10,588 nt of DNA from Lachnospiraceae bacterium UBA4338 (lineage in GTDB: Bacteria > Bacillota > Clostridia > Lachnospirales > Lachnospiraceae). Shown here piece after piece: positions 1 through 5,682 of the stretch (position 1 is its first letter; each line of letters begins with the position of its first letter). A program made the position numbers and the translations under genes. The stretch spans positions 101,207 to 111,794 of the forward strand of contig DGTK01000017.1 of the NCBI GenBank assembly GCA_002393735.1, given 5' to 3'. The notes under the pieces are model-generated. The model was not told the origin of the DNA, ran no database searches, and was given only the letters and a program-made list of their open reading frames with translations.

Positions 1-1
1 C

Positions 2-409
2 TCAGCTTGCTTCGGTCAGGCATTCTTAGAGTTACATCCTACAAAGTATGCTGAAGAACTTGTTAAGAAGATGCAGAAGAGCGGCGCTAAGGCTTATCTT
101 GTAAATACAGGTTGGAACGGAACAGGTAAGAGAATCACAATTAAGGATACACGTGGTATCATCGATGCAATCCTTAATGGCGATATCAAGAAGGCTCCTA
201 CCAAGAAGATTCCTGTATTCGATTTCGAAGTTCCTACAGAGCTTCCAGGTGTTGATTCTAAGATTCTTGATCCTAGAGATACATACGCTGATGCTTCTGA
301 ATGGGATGCAAAGGCTAAGGATCTTGCTGAGAGATTCACAAAGAACTTTGTTAAGTACACAGGCAATGAAGCTGGTAAGGCTTTAGTTGCAGCTGGTCCT
401 AAGGCATAA
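2..409 (+). CDS. pckA: Phosphoenolpyruvate carboxykinase (ATP), C-terminal part
   Basis: The last 135 residues of an ATP-dependent PEP carboxykinase, which interconverts oxaloacetate plus ATP and PEP plus CO2 plus ADP in the cytoplasm. The reading frame is open from base 2, so the 5' part (roughly 400 residues, including the P-loop and metal-binding motifs) lies outside the window. The visible part aligns closely from memory with the E. coli enzyme: a LHPTKYAEELVKKM segment, then NTGWNGTGKRITIKDTR, whose Arg and Thr (visible residues 44 and 50) match the adenine-contacting Arg449 and Thr455 of E. coli PckA, then PTELPGVDSKILDPRDTYA and the typical end ALVAAGPKA. All 18 lysine codons in the fragment are AAG, a bias that fits a highly expressed gene. 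In many gut anaerobes this enzyme works in the CO2-fixing direction; that role is family knowledge, not visible here. Identity is secure. Confidence 0.97.
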   Translation, partial: SACFGQAFLELHPTKYAEELVKKMQKSGAKAYLVNTGWNGTGKRITIKDTRGIIDAILNGDIKKAPTKKIPVFDFEVPTELPGVDSKILDPRDTYADASEWDAKAKDLAERFTKNFVKYTGNEAGKALVAAGPKA

Positions 410-432
410 GTTTAAAATAATAATTTATAAAG

Positions 433-469
433 TAATCAAAAAAGAGTCCGTCAGGGCTCTTTTTGATTA
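433..469 (+). terminator. Rho-independent terminator of pckA
   Basis: A hairpin 24 bases after the pckA stop. The left arm AATCAAAAAAGAGTCC (434-449) pairs with GGGCTCTTTTTGATT (454-468) through a GTCA loop, with one bulged A and one G-U pair. The T run inside the right arm (460-464) is the release tract, and the matching A run on the left could make the structure work weakly in reverse too. There is no gene on the opposite strand that would need it. Confidence 0.85.
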
Positions 470-512
470 TTAACTCCATAATATACAATAAAGAGATGGA
501 TATGTATTAGGG

Positions 513-541
513 TTGACATAACGATTAATATGTTGTAATAT
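513..541 (+). promoter_or_regulatory. Sigma-A type promoter of the NlpC/P60 hydrolase gene
   Basis: A perfect -35 TTGACA (513-518), a 17-base spacer and the -10 TAATAT (536-541). The transcription start would fall near 548, leaving a leader of about 27 bases before the start codon at 575. It follows the pckA terminator, so the hydrolase gene is expected to be transcribed on its own. Confidence 0.75.
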
Positions 542-550
542 TTTTGTAAT
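534..550 (+). promoter_or_regulatory. WalR-box-like direct repeat over the -10 element
   Basis: TGTAAT-ATTTT-TGTAAT, two identical hexamers separated by 5 bases, inside an exact 11-bp tandem duplication TTGTAATATTT (533-543 and 544-554). This fits the published WalR (YycF) consensus TGTWAH-N5-TGTWAH of Firmicutes, a regulon rich in peptidoglycan hydrolases, and the gene downstream is a peptidoglycan hydrolase. The box covers the -10 hexamer and the expected start site, which would suggest repression. AT-rich intergenic DNA can produce such a match by chance, so binding is inferred. Confidence 0.5.
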
Positions 551-574
551 ATTTGTTTAATTAGGAGAATATGT

Positions 575-1765
575 ATGAAGCATGGTTTGGCAATGGGTTT
601 GGCCGCTTGCTTAGTATTGGTTGGAGGAATATCCCTGGGATATTCTTTTACTTTGAATACCGATGCAGATACTGTCTGTTCTGAAGTTCAGGAGACAGGA
701 GACGCAGCTTTGAATAATATAAATAATGAAGATAATAATTCTAAAGAGGTTGATGCATCAGGAGAGAATGCAGCTGCTTCTGAGGCAGAGGCAGCCGAAG
801 GTGTAATTAATCTGACTCCCCAGCTTATCGATGAGATGACTTTATCAGCCGGTGTTGATGGGGCAATAGAGACTTATGTGGACCCGGATTCCATTCCAAG
901 GGATGTAATCGAAGGAATGACCTTTTGGGGATACCATAATCTGGGTATAGCCCAGGTGGAGAACCATCTTAATGTACGTTCCATTCCTTCAACGGATGGT
1001 AAACTGGTGGGTAAGATGTCCAACAATGCAGCCTGTGAAGTAAGATATGTTAAGGATGGATGGGCATATATTACATCAGGTCTTGTGGACGGATATGTAA
1101 GTATGGATTATCTTCTTACGGGAAGGGAGGCGGTTATGCACGGTGCCACAGTGGCAACGCCCCTTGCTCTTGTTACCGCAGATGCCCTTAATGTACGTGA
1201 AGAACCAAATCTTGACTGTGAAGTGGTAAGTTCCATTCCCCATGGTCAGATGCTGGAATATAAGTACATTACAGAAGATGGATGGGTATGTATCGACCTT
1301 GATGGTGAAGATGTATTCTTAAATGCGGAATATGTTGATATTCAGGAAAGACTTGATACAGCAATTACCATGTCTGAACTTCTTTATGGTTCCGGTGTAT
1401 CAGATGTGAGAGTATCCCTCGTGGCCGAAGCTCAGAAATATATCGGTAATCCTTATGTATATGGCGGAACGTCCCTTACCAAGGGTACCGACTGTTCGGG
1501 ATTTACAATGAGAATATTCCAGAAGTTTGGTATATCTCTTCCCAGAACTGCAGCTGAACAGGCAAGAACAGGAACCAAGGTTTCCTTATCTGATGTCAGA
1601 CCGGGTGATCTTATTTTCTATGGTTCATCCAAGAGAATCAGCCATGTTGTTATTTATATTGGTAACGGTCAGGTTGTTCATGCATCATCAAAGAGAACCG
1701 GTATCAAAATCTCCGACATGTACTACAGAACCCCTGTATGTGCAAGAAGTTATATAAATAACTGA
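575..1765 (+). CDS. Secreted SH3-SH3-NlpC/P60 cell-wall hydrolase
   Basis: A 396-residue exported peptidoglycan hydrolase, probably a gamma-D-glutamyl-diaminoacid endopeptidase cutting stem peptides. A hydrophobic N-terminus (about residues 4-24) is a signal peptide or anchor. It is followed by an acidic, Ala/Asn/Glu-rich linker (about 30-76), two bacterial SH3 domains (about 126-181 and 194-255, each with an LNVR motif) and the NlpC/P60 catalytic domain (about 280-396). The expected catalytic residues are present: Cys307 in TDCSGF, His357 in ISHVVIYIG and His369 in VVHA. Both LNVR motifs are encoded by the identical 12-mer CTTAATGTACGT (968-979 and 1187-1198), pointing to an internal duplication. 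AGGAG at 563-567 fixes the start at 575; an ATG at 571 is in another frame. No lipobox is seen, so it is probably released or membrane-anchored by the signal segment. It has its own promoter with a WalR-like box. Family assignment is firm; the exact bond cut is inferred. Confidence 0.93.
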   Translation: MKHGLAMGLAACLVLVGGISLGYSFTLNTDADTVCSEVQETGDAALNNINNEDNNSKEVDASGENAAASEAEAAEGVINLTPQLIDEMTLSAGVDGAIETYVDPDSIPRDVIEGMTFWGYHNLGIAQVENHLNVRSIPSTDGKLVGKMSNNAACEVRYVKDGWAYITSGLVDGYVSMDYLLTGREAVMHGATVATPLALVTADALNVREEPNLDCEVVSSIPHGQMLEYKYITEDGWVCIDLDGEDVFLNAEYVDIQERLDTAITMSELLYGSGVSDVRVSLVAEAQKYIGNPYVYGGTSLTKGTDCSGFTMRIFQKFGISLPRTAAEQARTGTKVSLSDVRPGDLIFYGSSKRISHVVIYIGNGQVVHASSKRTGIKISDMYYRTPVCARSYINN

Positions 1766-1770
1766 TTTGT

Positions 1771-1799
1771 TTGACAAATGCTTTATTTAGTGATATATT
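1771..1799 (+). promoter_or_regulatory. Strong extended -10 promoter of rpsO
   Basis: A consensus -35 TTGACA (1771-1776), a 17-base spacer ending in TGA (1791-1793), and the -10 TATATT (1794-1799), giving an extended -10 element. It begins 5 bases after the stop codon of the hydrolase gene. Transcription should start near 1806, giving an rpsO leader of about 90 bases. A second, weaker TTGACT (1811) with AATACT (1833) 16 bases on lies inside the leader and is more likely part of the RNA fold. Confidence 0.8.
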
Positions 1800-1805
1800 A
1801 GTTAA

Positions 1806-1896
1806 TGCTGTTGACTTTTTCAAAGTATTGCGAATACTCCAATCCTTTACTTTGTGAAAGCCGGATGGAAATATATAATTACAGGAGGAAACAAAA
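1806..1896 (+). promoter_or_regulatory. Structured rpsO 5' leader, possible S15 autoregulatory RNA
   Basis: The roughly 90-base transcribed leader contains two adjacent foldable elements: a hairpin AGTATT-GCG-AATACT (1824-1838), and a longer imperfect stem pairing TCC(A)ATCC (1838-1845) with GGATGGA (1863-1869) around a partly paired CTTTAC/GTGAAAG interior. The RBS AGGAGG (1883-1888) follows. S15 is known to repress its own mRNA through leader structures that differ between bacterial groups, including Firmicutes. That this leader does so is inferred from position and folding potential only; I did not match it to a defined RNA family. Confidence 0.4.
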
Positions 1897-2163
1897 ATGA
1901 TTTCTAAAGAGAAGAAACAGGCAATTATCAAAGAGTATGCAAGATGCGAAGGTGATACAGGTTCACCGGAAGTACAGGTTGCAATTCTTACAGCTCGTAT
2001 CAAAGAGATTACAGAGCATATGAAGGCTAATCCTAAGGATTATCACTCAGGAAGAGGCTTACTTATGTTAGTAGGTCAGAGAAGAGGCTTACTTGAGTAT
2101 CTTAAGAAGAAAGATATCGAGAGATATCGTTCATTAATTGAAAGACTTGGTCTTAGAAAGTAA
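1897..2163 (+). CDS. rpsO: 30S ribosomal protein S15
   Basis: An 88-residue, full-length S15, the small-subunit protein that binds the 16S rRNA three-way junction and starts assembly of the platform with S6/S18. Diagnostic segments are GDTGSPEVQVAILTARI, the rRNA-contacting DYHSGRGLL loop (about residues 48-56), QRRGLLEYLKKKD, and the end LIERLGLRK. A strong RBS, AGGAGG, sits 8 bases before the ATG. The gene stands between its own promoter and terminator and directly before pnp, an order found across many bacteria. Codon use is strongly biased, as expected for a ribosomal protein. No anomaly was seen. Confidence 0.98.
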   Translation: MISKEKKQAIIKEYARCEGDTGSPEVQVAILTARIKEITEHMKANPKDYHSGRGLLMLVGQRRGLLEYLKKKDIERYRSLIERLGLRK

Positions 2164-2172
2164 GTGTTTTAT

Positions 2173-2199
2173 AAGGCGGACATTTATGTTCGCCTTTTT
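2173..2199 (+). terminator. Rho-independent terminator of rpsO
   Basis: AAGGCGGACA (2173-2182) pairs with TGTTCGCCTT (2187-2196) through a TTTA loop, a 10-bp stem with one G-U pair, running into TTTTT (2195-2199). It begins 10 bases after the rpsO stop and separates rpsO from pnp, although some read-through is likely as in other rpsO-pnp loci. Confidence 0.88.
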
Positions 2200-2204
2200 A
2201 ACAT

Positions 2205-2269
2205 GTTTGAATACTTTATTAGTATCAAACGGATAAATGGTAGAAGTAATTCACGTATGAAGACGTGAA
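2205..2269 (+). promoter_or_regulatory. pnp leader with two inverted repeats
   Basis: Two dyads lie between the rpsO terminator and pnp. The first pairs GTTTGA(A)TACT (2205-2215) with AGTATCAAAC (2221-2230), a 10-bp stem with one bulged A and a TTATT loop. The second pairs TTCACGT (2250-2256) with ACGTGAA (2263-2269) around ATGAAG. The second ends 10 bases before the RBS AGGAG (2280-2284). No convincing promoter is visible: TTGAAT (2207) and GATAAA (2232) are 19 bases apart. In E. coli the pnp leader folds into a hairpin cut by RNase III and used for PNPase autocontrol; a similar role here is inference. Confidence 0.4.
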
Positions 2270-2290
2270 GAGAAGAAAAAGGAGAGTATT

Positions 2291-4375
2291 ATGTTTAAAA
2301 CTTTTAGTATGGAACTTGCTGGTCGTACACTTAGCGTTGATATCGGCAGAGTGTCAAAGCAGGCTAACGGCGCTGCTTTTATGCATTATGGTGATACAAC
2401 AGTGCTTTCAACAGCTACAGCTTCTGAGAAGCCTAGGGATGGAATCGATTTCTTCCCATTATCTGTTGAATATGAAGAGAAGCTTTATGCCGTTGGCAAG
2501 ATTCCGGGTGGTTTCAACAAAAGAGAAGGAAAAGCATCAGAGAATGCCATCCTTACAAGCCGTGTAATTGACAGACCTATGCGTCCTTTATTCCCAAAGG
2601 ATTATAGAAATGATGTAACACTTAATAACCTTGTTATGAGTGTTGATCCTGATTGTCGTCCTGAACTTGTTGCTATGCTGGGTTCAGCCATCGCCACATG
2701 TATTTCGGATATTCCTTTTGACGGACCTTGTGCCACAACTCAGGTGGGTATGATTAACGGTGAATTTATCATTAATCCTAACCAGGAACAGTGGAAAAAC
2801 GGTGACCTTCAGTTAACTGTTGCTTCCACATCCGAGAAGGTTATCATGATTGAAGCAGGTGCCAATGAGATTCCTGAGAATGTAATGATAGATGCTATTT
2901 ATAAAGCACATGACGTTAACCAGACAATTATTGCATGGATTAATTCAATCGTTGCTGAAGTTGGTAAACCAAAACATGAATATACCAGCTGTGCCATTCC
3001 TGAAGAGATGTTTGCTAAGATGAAAGAATTAGTAACACCGGAAGAAATGGAAAAGGCTGTATTCACAGATGAGAAGCAGGTTAGAGAAGAAAACATCAGA
3101 GTAATCACAGAAAAGTTAGAAGAGGCTTTTGCGGATAATGAAGAATGGCTTGCTATCTTGGGTGAAGCTATTTATCAGTATGAGAAGAAGACAGTACGTA
3201 AGATGATTCTTAAGGATCAGAAGCGTCCGGATGGTCGTGCTATTACAGAAATAAGACCACTTGCTGCAGAAGTTGATATTATTCCTAGAGTTCATGGTTC
3301 ATCCATGTTCACCAGAGGACAGACACAGATCTGTGATGTATGTACTTTAGCTCCACTTTCTGAAGTTCAGAAGATTGATGGTCTTGATGACAATGAAAAA
3401 GTTAAGAGATATATGCATCATTATAACTTCCCTGCATATTCTGTAGGTGAGACCAAGGTTTCAAGAGGACCTGGAAGAAGAGAAATCGGTCATGGTGCAC
3501 TTGCTGAAAGAGCACTTATTCCGGTACTTCCTTCAGAGGAAGAATTCCCATATGCAATCAGATGCGTATCTGAAACATTTGAATCAAATGGTTCAACATC
3601 AATGGCTTCAACATGTGCATCATGTATGTCACTTATGGCTGCAGGTGTTCCTATTAAGAAGATGGTTGCAGGTATCTCATGTGGTCTTGTAACAGGTGAG
3701 ACTGATGATGATTTCATTCTTCTTACAGATATCCAGGGTCTTGAAGATTTCTTCGGCGATATGGACTTCAAGGTTACAGGTACAAAAGACGGTATCACAG
3801 CTATTCAGATGGATATTAAGATTCATGGTCTTACAAGACCTATCGTTGAAGGTGCTATTGCAAGATGTAGAGAAGCAAGATTCTTCATTATGGATAACTG
3901 CATGAGCAAGGCTATTGCAGCTCCTCGTGAATCCGTTAATGAATATGCTCCTAAGATCAGCCAGATTACCATTGATCCTGAGAAGATTGGTGATGTAATC
4001 GGTAAGAGCGGTAAGGTTATCAATGAGATTATCGCAAGAACAGGCGTTAAGATTGATACTGCTGATGATGGTATGATCAGCGTATGTGGTTGCGATCAGT
4101 CCAAGATTGATGAAGCAATCAAGATGATTCAGACAATTGTTACTGATTATGAAGAAGGACAGATCTTCACCGGTAAGGTTGTTTCAATCAAAGACTTTGG
4201 TGCTTTCGTTGAATTTGCTCCTGGTAAGGAAGGAATGGTTCACATTTCCAAGATTGCCAAGGAAAGAATCAACAGAGTTGAAGATGTACTTACATTAGGT
4301 GATACAGTTACAGTTAAGTGCATGGGTAAAGATAAGATGGGCAGAATGAGTTTCTCAATTAAGGATGCTCAGTAA
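2291..4375 (+). CDS. pnp: Polyribonucleotide nucleotidyltransferase (PNPase)
   Basis: A 694-residue PNPase, the trimeric 3'-to-5' phosphorolytic exoribonuclease of mRNA decay, which can also add tails in reverse. Domains in order: first RNase PH domain (about 1-220, with FNKREG and DRPMRPLFP), a helical linker (about 235-305), second RNase PH domain (about 312-545), KH (about 555-615, GxxG as IGKSGK at 570-575) and S1 (about 622-692). The catalytic residues match E. coli numbering exactly: Asp486, Asp492 and Lys494 in EDFFGDMDFKV. The protein ends right after S1, without the tail that carries further sequence in the 711-residue E. coli enzyme. The start is set by AGGAG 6 bases upstream and by the usual N-terminal SMELAGRTLSVDIGR segment. 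It has its own leader and terminator downstream of rpsO. Identity is secure. Confidence 0.98.
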   Translation: MFKTFSMELAGRTLSVDIGRVSKQANGAAFMHYGDTTVLSTATASEKPRDGIDFFPLSVEYEEKLYAVGKIPGGFNKREGKASENAILTSRVIDRPMRPLFPKDYRNDVTLNNLVMSVDPDCRPELVAMLGSAIATCISDIPFDGPCATTQVGMINGEFIINPNQEQWKNGDLQLTVASTSEKVIMIEAGANEIPENVMIDAIYKAHDVNQTIIAWINSIVAEVGKPKHEYTSCAIPEEMFAKMKELVTPEEMEKAVFTDEKQVREENIRVITEKLEEAFADNEEWLAILGEAIYQYEKKTVRKMILKDQKRPDGRAITEIRPLAAEVDIIPRVHGSSMFTRGQTQICDVCTLAPLSEVQKIDGLDDNEKVKRYMHHYNFPAYSVGETKVSRGPGRREIGHGALAERALIPVLPSEEEFPYAIRCVSETFESNGSTSMASTCASCMSLMAAGVPIKKMVAGISCGLVTGETDDDFILLTDIQGLEDFFGDMDFKVTGTKDGITAIQMDIKIHGLTRPIVEGAIARCREARFFIMDNCMSKAIAAPRESVNEYAPKISQITIDPEKIGDVIGKSGKVINEIIARTGVKIDTADDGMISVCGCDQSKIDEAIKMIQTIVTDYEEGQIFTGKVVSIKDFGAFVEFAPGKEGMVHISKIAKERINRVEDVLTLGDTVTVKCMGKDKMGRMSFSIKDAQ

Positions 4376-4398
4376 AAATTAAATTAACTTAAGTAATT

Positions 4399-4430
4399 AA
4401 TGCTACAGGATTATTTCCTGTAGCATTTTT
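4399..4430 (+). terminator. Rho-independent terminator of pnp
   Basis: A perfect 12-bp stem, AATGCTACAGGA (4399-4410) with TCCTGTAGCATT (4416-4427), closed by a TTATT loop and running into TTTTT (4426-4430). It lies 23 bases after the pnp stop. The end of its T run forms the likely -35 of the next promoter. Confidence 0.95.
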
Positions 4431-4458
4431 GCGTATAGAGTACCATTTGTGGTATAAT
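4429..4458 (+). promoter_or_regulatory. Extended -10 promoter of the deoB operon, with an overlapping dyad
   Basis: A consensus -10 TATAAT (4453-4458) preceded by TGG, an extended -10 element. The best -35 is the weak TTGCGT (4429-4434) at 18 bases, which overlaps the pnp terminator tail. A short perfect inverted repeat, TACCA-TTTG-TGGTA (4441-4454), covers the spacer and enters the -10; it could be an operator, or chance. The RBS AGAGG (4482-4486) precedes deoB. Confidence 0.6.
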
Positions 4459-4492
4459 ATTTTTATATATGCATTTTTGGGAGAGGTAATAT

Positions 4493-5653
4493 ATGAAAAG
4501 AGTTTTTCTTGTAGTTTTGGACAGTTTTGGTATAGGAGCAGAACCGGACGCCGAAGCTTTTGGTGATACAGGCTCCAATACATTGAAATCCGTATATGGA
4601 AGTAAGTTTTTTGATTTTACCAATATGGCTAAGTTGGGATTTTTTAATATTGACGGAATAGAAGTTGGAAGTAAGAATCCAAGTCCGGAAGGAGCCGTAG
4701 CCAGAATGCAGGAAACTTCCATGGGTAAAGATACCACCATAGGTCACTGGGAAATAGGTGGTTTAATCTCTCCTAAGCCTTTTCCCACCTATCCGGAGGG
4801 CTTCCCTAAGGAAATACTTGAGAAGTTCGAAAAAGCCACAGGAAGGGGCATATTATGCAATAAACCATATTCCGGAACTGTGGTAATCAATGATTACGGT
4901 GATGAACATGTGAAAACCGGTAAGTGGATTGTATATACATCCGCAGACAGCGTCTTTCAGATTGCAGCTCATGAGGATGTTGTTCCGCTTGAAGAATTAT
5001 ATGATGCATGCAGAAAAGCAAGAGAAATACTTCAGGGTGAACATGGAGTTGGAAGAGTTATTGCAAGACCTTTTGTGGGTACATCCGGTAATTACACAAG
5101 AACACCTAACAGACATGACTTTTCTTTGGTTCCTCCAAGAGATACCATGCTGGATTTAATAAAAAAAGATGGGAAATCTGTTTTGTCTGTAGGCAAAATA
5201 TATGATATCTTTGCTCACAGGGGTACAACAGAACATGTTTTTACCACTTCCAACACTGACGGTATGGATAAGCTGAGCAACTGGATGGACAGGGATTTTG
5301 AAGGACTTTGTTTTGTCAATCTTGTGGATTTTGATATGATATACGGTCACAGAAGGGATATAGACGGATATGCCAGGGCTTTGACCGAGTTTGACCAAAG
5401 ATTGCCGGAATTTAAGTCTAAGCTTAAAAATGACGATATATTTATGATAACAGCCGACCATGGCTGTGATCCGGGCTTTACCAAGACTACTGACCATACA
5501 AGAGAATATGTACCTTTTGTGGTATTCGGTAAGAATGTCAAACCGGGTAATTACGGTACGAGAAAGACATTTGCCGATATGGGCGCCACGGTTCTTAATT
5601 ATCTTGGTATAAAGGAGACTTTGGATGGAAGGCCGATTGATATGTTTACTTAA
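4493..5653 (+). CDS. deoB: Phosphopentomutase
   Basis: A 386-residue DeoB of the alkaline phosphatase superfamily. It interconverts ribose (or deoxyribose) 1-phosphate and 5-phosphate, linking nucleoside phosphorolysis to central metabolism, and needs two Mn2+ ions. Compared with the B. cereus enzyme, the key residues are present: Asp10 in VVLDSFGIG, the phosphorylated Thr81 in GKDTTIGHWEIGG, Asp281 and His286 in LVDFDMIYGHRRD, Asp322-His323 in ITADHG, and His335 in TDHTREYVPF. One residue appears inserted between His323 and His335 relative to my recollection of the Bacillus protein. The start is supported by AGAGG 6 bases upstream. It is the first gene of an apparent operon with a glycosyltransferase; no nucleoside phosphorylase or kinase is next to it, so its partners must be elsewhere. 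Family assignment is firm. Confidence 0.97.
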   Translation: MKRVFLVVLDSFGIGAEPDAEAFGDTGSNTLKSVYGSKFFDFTNMAKLGFFNIDGIEVGSKNPSPEGAVARMQETSMGKDTTIGHWEIGGLISPKPFPTYPEGFPKEILEKFEKATGRGILCNKPYSGTVVINDYGDEHVKTGKWIVYTSADSVFQIAAHEDVVPLEELYDACRKAREILQGEHGVGRVIARPFVGTSGNYTRTPNRHDFSLVPPRDTMLDLIKKDGKSVLSVGKIYDIFAHRGTTEHVFTTSNTDGMDKLSNWMDRDFEGLCFVNLVDFDMIYGHRRDIDGYARALTEFDQRLPEFKSKLKNDDIFMITADHGCDPGFTKTTDHTREYVPFVVFGKNVKPGNYGTRKTFADMGATVLNYLGIKETLDGRPIDMFT

Positions 5654-5682
5654 GGGATGATTTAAAAACACAGGGGATTTGA

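Noticed and set aside
571..573. ATG four bases upstream of the chosen hydrolase start
   Set aside because: It is in a different frame from the hydrolase; AGGAG spacing fits the ATG at 575.
1748..1763. Inverted repeat AGTTAT-ATAA-ATAACT as a terminator of the hydrolase gene
   Set aside because: Weak AT-rich stem overlapping the stop codon, no T run, and followed at once by a promoter.
1811..1838. A second promoter (TTGACT with AATACT) for rpsO
   Set aside because: Much weaker than the extended -10 promoter at 1771-1799, and its -10 is the right arm of a leader hairpin.
2265..2567. A + strand frame overlapping the start of pnp
   Set aside because: pnp in the other frame has strong family identity from its first residues; this frame is a shadow.
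4411..4747. Three overlapping minus-strand frames over the pnp terminator and deoB 5' end
   Set aside because: They run through a perfect terminator and the deoB promoter, and have no recognisable product.
5156..5671. A 171-codon open frame on the minus strand opposite deoB
   Set aside because: Entirely antisense to a well-supported deoB with all catalytic residues; no RBS or family resemblance seen. A reading-frame shadow.
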